Positions 1 to 6,343 of a stretch of DNA of 6,822 nt are shown in pieces. A model generated the notes under the pieces. The model searched no databases. It saw nothing but the letters and a program-made list of their open reading frames with translations, and was not told where the DNA came from. The stretch comes from Micrococcales bacterium (GTDB lineage Bacteria; Actinomycetota; Actinomycetes; Actinomycetales; Microbacteriaceae): positions 1 to 6,822 of the forward strand of contig CANESN010000043.1 in NCBI GenBank assembly GCA_947441105.1. Reading direction: 5' to 3'. The stretch's first letter is position 1; every line of letters starts with the position of its first letter. A program made the translations under genes and the position numbers.

Positions 1-619
1 CATCCTTAATGGGTTCGGCAACACAAACCGTTACGCCACCAACGGCCTCGCTCATCGCGATAACGCCCTTGAAGTCGATCATCGCTAGGTATGGGATCTT
101 TACACCGGTTAGCTTTTGCACAGTTAGCAGCGTGCAGGCAGGGCCACCGGTGTTCATGGTGGCGTTGATCTGAACCATGTCCTTGGCGGAGTACTTCTCG
201 CCGCCTTCAGGGTTTGGGCACTCTGGGACCGAGACCATTAGGTCTCTTGGGAAAGAGAGCGCAACCGCATTTTTGCGGTCTGCAGAAACGTGCAAAAGAA
301 TGATTACATCGGCAAGTGCATTGCCGGCTGGGCCGTAGGAGGTCTTACCCTGACCCACTCGAGTATCAGAACCGATAACCAAAACATTGATTGCGCCGTT
401 GATTTCGTCGGCGGTTGGAGGCGCAAAGGTTTCACCATCGGTTGAGTAAACATCGATACCCGCAGCATTGAGCTGACTAATTAGATATACGTAGCCACCA
501 CCGACCGCTGCAACGCCTAAACCGGCGACAACAACCATAGAAATTAGGAGTTTGGTGAGCCAACCGCGTCGCCTTGGGCGGCGCTGATCTTCGGGAAAAA
601 TGAATTCGGGCTGGGTCAC
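1..619 (-). CDS. LCP (LytR-CpsA-Psr) family cell-wall polymer ligase, 3' end beyond the window
   Basis: LCP proteins are membrane-anchored enzymes that transfer lipid-linked glycopolymers onto peptidoglycan outside the cell; in Actinobacteria the acceptor chemistry is typically arabinogalactan- or teichoic-acid-like. I read 206 codons by reverse-complementing the left edge. A short basic cytoplasmic tail (about residues 1-23, RRPRRR) precedes one membrane anchor (about 24-47), then the catalytic domain. LCP motifs visible are GSDTR (83-87), the Asp of DVIILLHVS (104) and the SFPRD block (122-126), whose Arg and Asp contact the pyrophosphate and metal in the family. Cys161 and Cys199 lie where actinobacterial members carry a disulfide (inference). 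The start is GTG 617-619: an in-frame TAG sits 12 nt upstream, and the next ATG would cut the anchor. There is no Shine-Dalgarno sequence; a TAGACT box 6 nt upstream suggests a leaderless mRNA. The remainder of the domain lies left of the window. Which glycopolymer is attached cannot be told. Confidence 0.93.
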   Translation of the reverse strand, partial: MTQPEFIFPEDQRRPRRRGWLTKLLISMVVVAGLGVAAVGGGYVYLISQLNAAGIDVYSTDGETFAPPTADEINGAINVLVIGSDTRVGQGKTSYGPAGNALADVIILLHVSADRKNAVALSFPRDLMVSVPECPNPEGGEKYSAKDMVQINATMNTGGPACTLLTVQKLTGVKIPYLAMIDFKGVIAMSEAVGGVTVCVAEPIKD

Positions 620-625
620 TTGAAA

Positions 626-631
626 AGTCTA
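626..631 (-). promoter_or_regulatory. Putative -10 box of a leaderless promoter for the LCP gene
   Basis: TAGACT on the minus strand fits the actinobacterial TANNNT -10 pattern. Its last T lies 6 nt before the GTG start at 619, the spacing expected if transcription begins at the first base of the start codon. No -35 element is recognisable at 16-18 nt. The sequence between the tRNA and the gene has no hairpin-plus-T-run terminator, so read-through from the tRNA is the alternative. Confidence 0.35.
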
Positions 632-662
632 GAGATTAATTGCTGATAGTGGGCTATGAAAA

Positions 663-750
663 TGGCGGAGGCCGTGGGATTCGAACCCACGAGACATTGC
701 TGTCCACTGGTTTTCAAGACCAGCTCCATCGGCCGCTCGGACAGACCTCC
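663..750 (-). tRNA. tRNA-Ser, anticodon TGA (UGA), CCA encoded
   Basis: On the minus strand the gene folds as a complete class II tRNA. The acceptor stem GGAGGTC pairs with GGCCTCC (one T-G wobble), followed by discriminator G and an encoded CCA at 663-665. The anticodon stem CTGGT/ACCAG encloses the loop CTTGAAA, giving anticodon TGA, which reads UCN serine codons, chiefly UCA. A long variable arm (GACA/TGTC stem) is present, as expected for serine, and the T arm has the GTGGG-TTCGAAT-CCCAC form. It starts 17 bp after the HAD phosphatase stop and has no obvious promoter of its own, so it may be processed from the serS transcript. Its presence in the same-strand cluster as serS is notable. 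Confidence 0.97.
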
Positions 751-767
751 GCGGGCAAGTTTAGTGG

Positions 768-1598
768 TTAATCTAAGAATTTGAGACCCTCAAGTGCCTC
801 TAGCACCTGAGCTACGCCGTCTTGATCGACCGCTGCGGTGACCGCAGTTGCCTCAAGCTTTACCTCTTCTGGAGCCTGGCCCATCGCATAGGCGTAACCA
901 CCCATTGACCTGGCCCAGCGGAACATCTCGATGTCATTGCGGCCATCGCCCATAACCAAGGTGCGCTCGCCCGGAATTTGGTACTGCTGGCGCAATTGCT
1001 CTAGCGCATGACCCTTGTCGATTCCCTTAGGCGCGATGTCTAACCATGCGGTGTAGCCAATCGCGTAGGAAACCGACTGCAAACCAACCTTGGCCATAAG
1101 GCCTAGGAACTGGTCGACATCGTGGTCTGGAGAAAGCACAACCACTCTAGAGACCGGGTGCTCCATAAGTTCTGAGAGCGGCGCTTCGCGATTGTCATCG
1201 CCAAGTGCGTAAGAGGGGAAAGGCTTGTGGAATCGGTAGCTGCCATCGGCATGCTCAACGGCGAAGTGTGCGTTTGGTAAGTGCTCGATTAGCTCGGTCA
1301 AAACCTCTGATGGATCAAAAGTCTTCACATCGTGCATCGCATAGCCGCGCGGGTGATCATCTTCAAAACGAATGGTGACCGCTCCGTTGGAGCAAACCGA
1401 GTGGTTTAGAGATACCCCTAGGTCTTTGATAACCGGATAGGCATTTGCTGCAGCCCTGCCGGTTGCAATCACAACCTCGTGACCAAGAGCGCGAACGCGT
1501 GAAACTTGCTCAACTACACGCTTAGAAAGAAAGCCGTCATCGTGCACCAAAGTGCCATCGATATCGATGCCAATAAGCCAGGGTTCGAAAGCTGCCAT
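768..1598 (-). CDS. Cof-type HAD-superfamily phosphatase (class IIB cap)
   Basis: A cytoplasmic, Mg2+-dependent phosphatase of the haloacid dehalogenase superfamily, 276 residues, the usual length for the Cof/YbiV-like group. All four HAD motifs are intact. Motif I is DIDGTL with nucleophile Asp12 and acid/base Asp14. Motif II is ATGR with Thr46. Motif III lysine lies in the APKGIDKG segment (Lys191 or Lys195). Motif IV is GDGRND with Asp218 and Asp222. The SNG of residues 70-72 and the inserted domain between motifs II and III (about 80-190) are typical of the C2B cap. Known relatives dephosphorylate sugar phosphates, pyridoxal phosphate or FMN; the substrate cannot be read from the sequence. 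ATG 1596-1598 begins 3 bp after the serS stop with no Shine-Dalgarno sequence, so it is probably co-transcribed and translationally coupled. An HAD gene beside serS is, as I recall, common in Actinobacteria. Confidence 0.92.
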   Translation of the reverse strand: MAAFEPWLIGIDIDGTLVHDDGFLSKRVVEQVSRVRALGHEVVIATGRAAANAYPVIKDLGVSLNHSVCSNGAVTIRFEDDHPRGYAMHDVKTFDPSEVLTELIEHLPNAHFAVEHADGSYRFHKPFPSYALGDDNREAPLSELMEHPVSRVVVLSPDHDVDQFLGLMAKVGLQSVSYAIGYTAWLDIAPKGIDKGHALEQLRQQYQIPGERTLVMGDGRNDIEMFRWARSMGGYAYAMGQAPEEVKLEATAVTAAVDQDGVAQVLEALEGLKFLD

Positions 1599-1601
1599 GG
1601 G

Positions 1602-2867
1602 TTAGTGCTTAGGCGCAATCTTTTCGAGGCCGCCAAGGTAAGGACGAAGTGCCTTAGGAATTACCACCGAACCGTCTTCCTGCTGGTGGTTCTCCAAAAT
1701 CGCAACCAACCATCTGGTGGTGGCCAAGGTTCCGTTTAGCGTGGCCGCAGTCTTTGGCTTGCCATTTTCATCTCGGTAGCGGGTGTTTAGTCTGCGGGCC
1801 TGGAAGGTGGTGCAGTTTGAGGTGGAAGTCAGTTCGCGATAGGTGCCCTGGGTAGGAACCCACGCCTCAACGTCATACTTTCTGGCAGCAGAGGAACCTA
1901 GGTCACCGGCTGCAACATCAATCACGCGGTAAGGAAGCTCACACTTTTGGAGCATCTGCTCCTGCCACTGCAACAGGCGAGCGTGCTCTGCCTCTGCATC
2001 TTCTGGCTTGCAGTAACTGAACATCTCCAGCTTGTTGAACTGGTGAACACGCAAGATACCGCGGTTGTCCTTACCGGCTGCTCCGGCTTCACGGCGGTAG
2101 CAGGTTGACCAACCGGCATAGCGCATTGGCTCGTCAAGGCTGTCAAGGATCTCATCGCGGTGGTAACCGGCAAGAGCTACTTCACTGGTTCCGGTCAGAT
2201 ACAAATCATCTGCCGGCAGGTAGTAAATCTCATCGGCGTGCTCGCCAAGGAAGCCAGTGCCCTGCATTACCTCTGGCTTGACCAGGGTAGGTGTTATCAA
2301 AGCGGTAAAGCCAGCTTCGGATGCTTGCTCTAGGGCAAGCTGCATCATCGCAAGCTCAAGGCGAGCTCCCAAACCTTTTAGGAAGTAGAAGCGAGAGCCT
2401 GAGATCTTGACACCGCGCTCGATGTCTATGATGTCTAGAAGCTCACCTAGCTCTGCGTGATCTTTAGGTTCAAAACTAAATGTTGGGATGGTGCCGACCT
2501 CTTTGACCAGAACGAAGTTCTCTTCGCCACCGGCTGGCACGTTCTCGTTTACGACATTCTCGATCTTGAAGAGGATCTTGGTCAGCTCTTCGTCCGCCGC
2601 ATTAGCGGCTGCATCCGCGGCCTTGACAGCAACTGCCATCTCTTGGCCTTGAGCAACAAGCGCTGCCTTCTCTTCTTTTGGAGCGGAGGCGACTAGCTTG
2701 CCGTGCTGGTTTTGAGCAGCGCGAAGCCTTTCGAATTCAGCGAGCGCCGCACGCTTGTCGAGGTCTAATTTCACTGCCTGGTCGACTAGCGATACATCGG
2801 CTCCGCGCGCCACTTGCGAGGCCCGAATCGCCTCTGGCTGCTCTCTTAAAAGATTGATGTCAATCAC
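1602..2867 (-). CDS. serS: Seryl-tRNA synthetase
   Basis: SerRS is a class II aminoacyl-tRNA synthetase that activates serine with ATP and charges tRNA-Ser (and tRNA-Sec where present) in the cytoplasm. The 421-residue protein is full length. Residues 1-10 form the usual start helix (IDINLLRE). The tRNA-binding coiled-coil arm spans about 27-100, with Ala/Glu/Lys-rich heptads. The catalytic core shows the TGTSE serine-binding loop (225-229), motif 2 (about 257-279, [14 protein letters not shown] then HQFNK) and motif 3 (377-392, NGTLATTRW with Arg385), the actinobacterial variant of the LNGSGLA block. The chosen start is GTG 2865-2867: the reading frame continues upstream to an ATG at 2933, but those 22 extra residues are not SerRS-like and would run across the divergent promoter and into the lipid kinase. 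No Shine-Dalgarno sequence lies at a useful distance; TAGGCT lies 7 nt upstream. It is followed at 3 bp by the HAD phosphatase and then a tRNA-Ser. Confidence 0.97.
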   Translation of the reverse strand: MIDINLLREQPEAIRASQVARGADVSLVDQAVKLDLDKRAALAEFERLRAAQNQHGKLVASAPKEEKAALVAQGQEMAVAVKAADAAANAADEELTKILFKIENVVNENVPAGGEENFVLVKEVGTIPTFSFEPKDHAELGELLDIIDIERGVKISGSRFYFLKGLGARLELAMMQLALEQASEAGFTALITPTLVKPEVMQGTGFLGEHADEIYYLPADDLYLTGTSEVALAGYHRDEILDSLDEPMRYAGWSTCYRREAGAAGKDNRGILRVHQFNKLEMFSYCKPEDAEAEHARLLQWQEQMLQKCELPYRVIDVAAGDLGSSAARKYDVEAWVPTQGTYRELTSTSNCTTFQARRLNTRYRDENGKPKTAATLNGTLATTRWLVAILENHQQEDGSVVIPKALRPYLGGLEKIAPKH

Positions 2868-2872
2868 GGCCT

Positions 2873-2902
2873 CAAGCCTACCTTCTATAACGCTTAGGCT
2901 TG
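2873..2902. promoter_or_regulatory. Symmetric divergent promoter/operator region between serS and the lipid kinase
   Basis: Two perfect 8-bp inverted arms, CAAGCCTA (2873-2880) and TAGGCTTG (2895-2902), flank a 14-bp spacer whose exact centre is TATA (2886-2889). Each arm contains TAGGCT, a TANNNT -10 match, reading outward. The plus-strand copy ends 6 nt before GTG 2907 and the minus-strand copy ends 7 nt before the serS GTG at 2867, the spacing of leaderless promoters. Alternatively the central TATA serves as -10 in both directions (TATAAC on plus, TATAGA on minus), giving a short leader with a Shine-Dalgarno site for the lipid kinase. A dimeric regulator could also bind the arms. No clear -35 element is visible on either strand. 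Confidence 0.5.
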
Positions 2903-2907
2903 GGGAG
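2902..2907 (+). promoter_or_regulatory. Ribosome binding site that decides the lipid kinase start
   Basis: GGGGAG lies 8 nt before ATG 2916 and contains the GGAG core of the anti-Shine-Dalgarno complement. This is the main support for starting the lipid kinase at ATG 2916 rather than at the in-frame GTG 2907. If the transcript instead begins at 2907 (leaderless model), most of this site would be missing from the mRNA, so the two models exclude each other. Confidence 0.5.
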
Positions 2908-2915
2908 TGCAGAAC

Positions 2916-3848
2916 ATGGCTGTAATCTTCCACCCCTCGAAAATCACGAGGGCGAAAATCGAGGCTGCGTTCTCAAAAGCAGGTTTTGTAAACCTGAGCT
3001 ACTTCCCCTCGGATAACAAAACCGGTGGCTTGAAGGCGACTAAAAAGGCAATCGAGGCTGGTGCCACCCACATCATCGTTGCCGGTGGCGACGGCACGGT
3101 CAGGGCATGCGTGCAGGCAGTCTTTGAGGAAGAAGCCGCTGTCTCCCTAGGGCTTGTCCCAATTGGCACCGGCAACATCCTGGCGAGAAACCTAAAGCTG
3201 CCAATTACCAACCTCGATAAGTGCATCCGCCGAGCGGTGATTGGCGATGTCTATGAGATCGACCTTGGAGTTGCCAAGGCAATCAACCAACACGGCGAAC
3301 TCACCAAGCTCTATTTCACCGGAATTGCCGGCATTGGGATGGACGCCAGAATCATGCAGCGCACCCAAACTGAGCTCAAAAGACGAGTCGGCTGGATTGC
3401 CTATATAGAAGGTGGCTTTAGGTCGTTGCCTTTGAAGTTTGAAAAGTTTGAGGTGCTAGTCGATGACTTCTCTCCTAGAACCCTCAAGAGCTACTCGATT
3501 CTGATCGGCAATGCCGGTTGGCTTCCCGGCCAAATCTCGATGATGCCGGATGCCAGGTTGGATGACGGCAAGTTAGATGTTGCGGCAATTGGACCGCGAA
3601 AGATTTGGGACTGGGTGGACTTCATAGCTCGCGTGACCTGGCAGAACAAAGTTGTAAGACCATTGGCGCTAGGGCGAAAGTGGATGGACCAAACCGCCAA
3701 CCTAAAGACGATTGAGAACCTTGGTGGTTCACGCATTCGAGTGAAGCCACATCACCTCAGCCCGCTTCAGCTGGATGGCGATGTGATTGGCGAAGTGCTG
3801 GAAGTTGACTTCAGCTTGAAACACCGGGTTCTCAAGATTCGACTCTAA
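2916..3848 (+). CDS. Diacylglycerol kinase-family lipid kinase
   Basis: Members of this soluble or membrane-associated family (DgkB/YegS/BmrU-like) phosphorylate diacylglycerol or related lipids with ATP, returning diacylglycerol to phosphatidic acid for phospholipid synthesis. The 310-residue protein is normal length. The catalytic domain (about 1-130) opens with the strand AVIFHP and carries the nucleotide-binding signatures GGDGT (57-61) and PIGTGN (82-87). The C-terminal beta-rich domain has GIGMDA (139-144), [12 protein letters not shown] (211-222, with the paired Asp residues seen in the family's metal site) and QLDGD (285-289). ATG 2916 has GGGGAG 8 nt upstream; GTG 2907 in the same frame would add only three residues and has a TAGGCT box 6 nt before it. 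The gene diverges from serS and is followed after 60 bp by a two-component pair on the same strand. The exact lipid substrate is not readable; sphingosine- or glycan-lipid-kinase-like activity is possible. Confidence 0.9.
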   Translation: MAVIFHPSKITRAKIEAAFSKAGFVNLSYFPSDNKTGGLKATKKAIEAGATHIIVAGGDGTVRACVQAVFEEEAAVSLGLVPIGTGNILARNLKLPITNLDKCIRRAVIGDVYEIDLGVAKAINQHGELTKLYFTGIAGIGMDARIMQRTQTELKRRVGWIAYIEGGFRSLPLKFEKFEVLVDDFSPRTLKSYSILIGNAGWLPGQISMMPDARLDDGKLDVAAIGPRKIWDWVDFIARVTWQNKVVRPLALGRKWMDQTANLKTIENLGGSRIRVKPHHLSPLQLDGDVIGEVLEVDFSLKHRVLKIRL

Positions 3849-3850
3849 TG

Positions 3851-3864
3851 TTCCTCTAGGGGAA
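3851..3864. other. 14-bp near-perfect palindrome after the lipid kinase stop
   Basis: TTCCTCTAGGGGAA is symmetric at all positions except one T-G pair and begins 2 nt after the lipid kinase stop codon, in the 60-bp gap before the response regulator. With no loop and no following T-run it is a poor rho-independent terminator. It could be an operator, possibly for autoregulation of the two-component genes, or chance. Confidence 0.25.
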
Positions 3865-3908
3865 TGTGGTTATCCGTATGGATTGCAGTTAGCTGGCATT
3901 GTTATTGC

Positions 3909-4550
3909 ATGGCAATTGGATTGAAAATTCTCGCAGTTGATGACGAGCCTTTAGTACTTACTCTGCTTAGCGAAACCTTGAGGGGCCAAGGCCATGAGGT
4001 AACGACCGCGACCGATGCTGCGACTGCGAAAAAAGCCTGCAGCGGCTTTGATCCGGACCTTGCGATTCTCGATGTTGACCTGGGTAGCGGACCTGACGGT
4101 TTTGATCTCGCAACCTCGCTAAAACACTCCAGCCCAACCCTTGCAATCCTTTTTCTAACCAACGTTGCCGAACCACGTCTAGCCGGTAAGTCTGTGAAGA
4201 GTTTGCCTGCCGGTTACGGATACCTCTTGAAGTCCAACCTCGGTGACAGCAATTTTCTAAACGCCGCAATAATCGGTGTTGCGCGCGGAGCGGGGAAGCA
4301 GTTTAGAGAGAACCTCGAATCCGGCAATACCCTGCACAACCTAAGTCGCTCACAACTCCAGGTGGTTCAGCTTTTGGCCATGGGTAAATCAAACGAAGAA
4401 ATTGCTCAAATTAGAAACACGACCATTAGAGCGGTCCGCTTGATTTTGGTGCGAGCATTCAAAGCGATGGGCATCTCCGAACAGGGCGGTCCTGAACGTC
4501 GAGTTCAGGCTGCAATTCAATACCTAAAGGCCACTGGCTTCTCTAGATGA
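3909..4550 (+). CDS. Two-component response regulator, REC plus LuxR-type HTH
   Basis: A cytoplasmic transcription factor activated by phosphorylation, 213 residues. The receiver domain (about 5-125) has the acidic pocket Asp11/Asp12, phospho-acceptor Asp55 (AILDVD), switch Thr84 (LFLTN) and conserved Lys108 (YLLKS). The GSGPDG loop after Asp55 and the AEPR motif after Thr84 recall a subgroup of actinobacterial NarL-like regulators that I cannot name. The C-terminal domain (about 145-207) is a LuxR-type helix-turn-helix: LSRSQLQVVQLLAMGKSNEEIA, then a divergent recognition helix TIRAVRLILVRAFKAMGI. The start is ATG 3909, right before the first beta strand. An in-frame ATG 3864 would add a Trp/Cys-rich stretch not expected on a receiver domain. 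No Shine-Dalgarno sequence or good -10 box precedes either start, so transcription from the lipid kinase promoter is likely. Its stop overlaps the kinase start (ATGA). Target genes are unknown. Confidence 0.92.
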   Translation: MAIGLKILAVDDEPLVLTLLSETLRGQGHEVTTATDAATAKKACSGFDPDLAILDVDLGSGPDGFDLATSLKHSSPTLAILFLTNVAEPRLAGKSVKSLPAGYGYLLKSNLGDSNFLNAAIIGVARGAGKQFRENLESGNTLHNLSRSQLQVVQLLAMGKSNEEIAQIRNTTIRAVRLILVRAFKAMGISEQGGPERRVQAAIQYLKATGFSR

Positions 4551-6343
4551 CCTCCGAAGCAATTAGAAGTCCTGCGGCTGTGACCGTGCTGGGTTTTGTT
4601 CGGGCCTTTACCGAACACATGGGAAGACTAAATCTTCGATCCCCTTGGATTTGGGGGTCAATTCTCTTTTTTCAGGCCTCCAGTATTTTTTCTTATGACC
4701 TAGGTTCGCGAGAGGTTGCAACTCCCAATGCGGGGCTATTCATCGCAGCATCATTTATCGGTTACTGGCTTCTATATCCCATTCTGATTGTGATTGTTGA
4801 CGCTGCTCCAACTGGAGCGCGCTGGGGGTGGGTGAGTCTTGGCTTGCTCATTATGGGAACTAGCCGCGGCTACCTGCTAGAAAATGTATTCACTGTTTCC
4901 CCAGCCGAGGCTTGGGATGTTTATGTTCAACGACTCCCAGGTGACATCACTGTCGCGTTGATTACCTTGATCGCGATGTCGGAGCTTATGTACTCCACCA
5001 ATCGCCACCTGGCTGCAATGTCAAAGTTGACTCAGGCAAATGAAGCCTTGCTCGAGAGTCGAAAAGCAACCAGCTACAAGGCGAGCTCGACAGAGAAGAG
5101 CCTTCGCAAAATGGCGCAGAGCGCTCTACTTGGAGAACTAGACAGAATCAAAGATAACCTCTCAAAGGCAAGCCGCAAGGAAGAGATTCGCTTAGTGGCC
5201 GACGAGATTCGAGAGTTGATCACCAACCAGGTCCGACCACTTAGCCACAAGCTCAGAGACCGCCTTGATGATTTAACCGTCACCAAAGAGCTCAAGGTGA
5301 TTCGCAAGCCGCTCAGGTTTGGCAGACCGAACACCGTTCATGCCGTTGAGGACACCCGAGTGGTGGGTACCTATCTTTTGGCAATGCCAAATATTTTGTT
5401 CACAATCAATTCGCTCTCCACGCCATTGGTCACCTTGGCAGCCTTTGCAGCCAGCCTGGCAATCATTCCGATCGGCTTGGGTTTGCGAAAGCTGTTCTCG
5501 TTAATTCCGCTGCGTTCTCGGTTCTCGAACTGGCTGGCAATGACTGCGATTTTGTTTATCGCCTATTTGCCGCTGCAGCTAACTACCGTCTACTTCATCG
5601 ACGGTCATCCGGACCTCGTGCAAGTTCGTTCGTCTGGCATTGGGGTGTTCATGTTTGTGGGCGTATCAATCACGCTCTGGCGCGCAATTGAGCGAAGCCG
5701 AGATCAGATTGAGGGTGAGTTGTCCGGCTTGAATCTAGAACTCACCCGCAGCGAAACAATCTTTGAGCAGCAAATTTGGTTGGCCCAAAAGAAATGGGCA
5801 TACCTGGTTCACGGCACCGTCCAGGGTGCTCTAACGGTTGCAGCCTCGAGACTCCAGCAGGCAAACCAAGACAGCCCCGCGGATGTGAAACAGATCCTCA
5901 AAGAATTAGACAGGGCAGTAGTTGCGCTAAAGGGAGATTGGTCTCAGGAGCAGCCATTTTCGAAGTTGGTAAAAGAAACTCAAGAAACTTGGTCAGGTGT
6001 TCTGAGCATAGAATTTGTCATCGACAAATCTGCCAAGGTACTGCTGGAGAATTTGACCACGGCTCGATGCGCATCCGAAATCATCAAGGAGCTCGCGGGA
6101 AATGCCTACCGTCACGGCAAGGCAAAGCACTTATTTGTTTCCCTCTGCAAAAACGCCGACGGTGACCTCTGGCTCAAAGCCAGTAACGACGGAGCTCCAT
6201 TGACCGCAGAGGTAAACGGCTTAGGTTCGGCCCTGTTTACCGACCTAACGATGACTTGGTCGATTTCTGTAGATGCCCAAGGCGTGAACTTTGAAGCTGT
6301 TCTGCCTGGGGTTTACCCCTTGAGTGAGTCCAGCCAGTCCTGA
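4547..6343 (+). CDS. Membrane histidine kinase with two four-helix membrane blocks
   Basis: The probable partner kinase of the preceding response regulator, 598 residues. Predicted order: membrane block 1, four helices at about 34-50, 63-85, 93-112 and 133-150; a long cytoplasmic helical region (150-250); membrane block 2, helices at about 272-290, 292-312, 328-351 and 363-380; then the kinase core. Phospho-acceptor is probably His422 in VHGTVQGAL, with the Gln four residues on typical of the NarX-like (HisKA_3-like) class. The ATPase domain shows an N box (ELAGNAYRHG, 515-524), a G1 box (NDGAP, 547-551) and a short G2 box (GLG, 558-560). There is no extracellular domain of size, so sensing within the membrane or of lipid state is an inference. 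Start ATG 4547 overlaps the regulator stop by 4 bp, indicating translational coupling. The region after block 1 resembles a second phosphotransfer hairpin lacking its His (Gln191). The C-terminal end overlaps the convergent pheA gene by 31 bp. Confidence 0.9.
   Translation: MTSEAIRSPAAVTVLGFVRAFTEHMGRLNLRSPWIWGSILFFQASSIFSYDLGSREVATPNAGLFIAASFIGYWLLYPILIVIVDAAPTGARWGWVSLGLLIMGTSRGYLLENVFTVSPAEAWDVYVQRLPGDITVALITLIAMSELMYSTNRHLAAMSKLTQANEALLESRKATSYKASSTEKSLRKMAQSALLGELDRIKDNLSKASRKEEIRLVADEIRELITNQVRPLSHKLRDRLDDLTVTKELKVIRKPLRFGRPNTVHAVEDTRVVGTYLLAMPNILFTINSLSTPLVTLAAFAASLAIIPIGLGLRKLFSLIPLRSRFSNWLAMTAILFIAYLPLQLTTVYFIDGHPDLVQVRSSGIGVFMFVGVSITLWRAIERSRDQIEGELSGLNLELTRSETIFEQQIWLAQKKWAYLVHGTVQGALTVAASRLQQANQDSPADVKQILKELDRAVVALKGDWSQEQPFSKLVKETQETWSGVLSIEFVIDKSAKVLLENLTTARCASEIIKELAGNAYRHGKAKHLFVSLCKNADGDLWLKASNDGAPLTAEVNGLGSALFTDLTMTWSISVDAQGVNFEAVLPGVYPLSESSQS

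Noticed and set aside
1922..2696. Open frames within serS in other frames (1922-2173 minus, 2457-2696 plus)
   Set aside because: No family resemblance, and fully contained in a conserved synthetase gene, so they are coding-strand shadows.
2868..2933. Upstream extension of serS to ATG 2933 (22 extra residues)
   Set aside because: The extra residues do not resemble any SerRS N-terminus, while the family's IDINLLRE start follows GTG 2867. The extension would cross the divergent promoter and overlap the lipid kinase start.
3864..3908. Upstream start of the response regulator at ATG 3864
   Set aside because: It adds 15 Trp/Cys-rich residues in front of a receiver domain that normally begins a few residues before its first strand. 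It might be read as a membrane anchor, but is too short and not typical of the family.
3841..3910. Rho-independent terminator between the lipid kinase and response regulator
   Set aside because: The palindrome at 3851-3864 leaves no proper loop and has no T-run after it.
3967..4269. Minus-strand open frames opposite the response regulator (also 3902-4162)
   Set aside because: Low-complexity Arg/Ser-rich translations without recognisable domains, lying fully antisense to a well-supported gene.
5776..6165. 129-codon plus-strand frame inside the histidine kinase
   Set aside because: Overlaps the phospho-acceptor and ATPase regions in another frame; composition is that of an out-of-frame reading with no domain.
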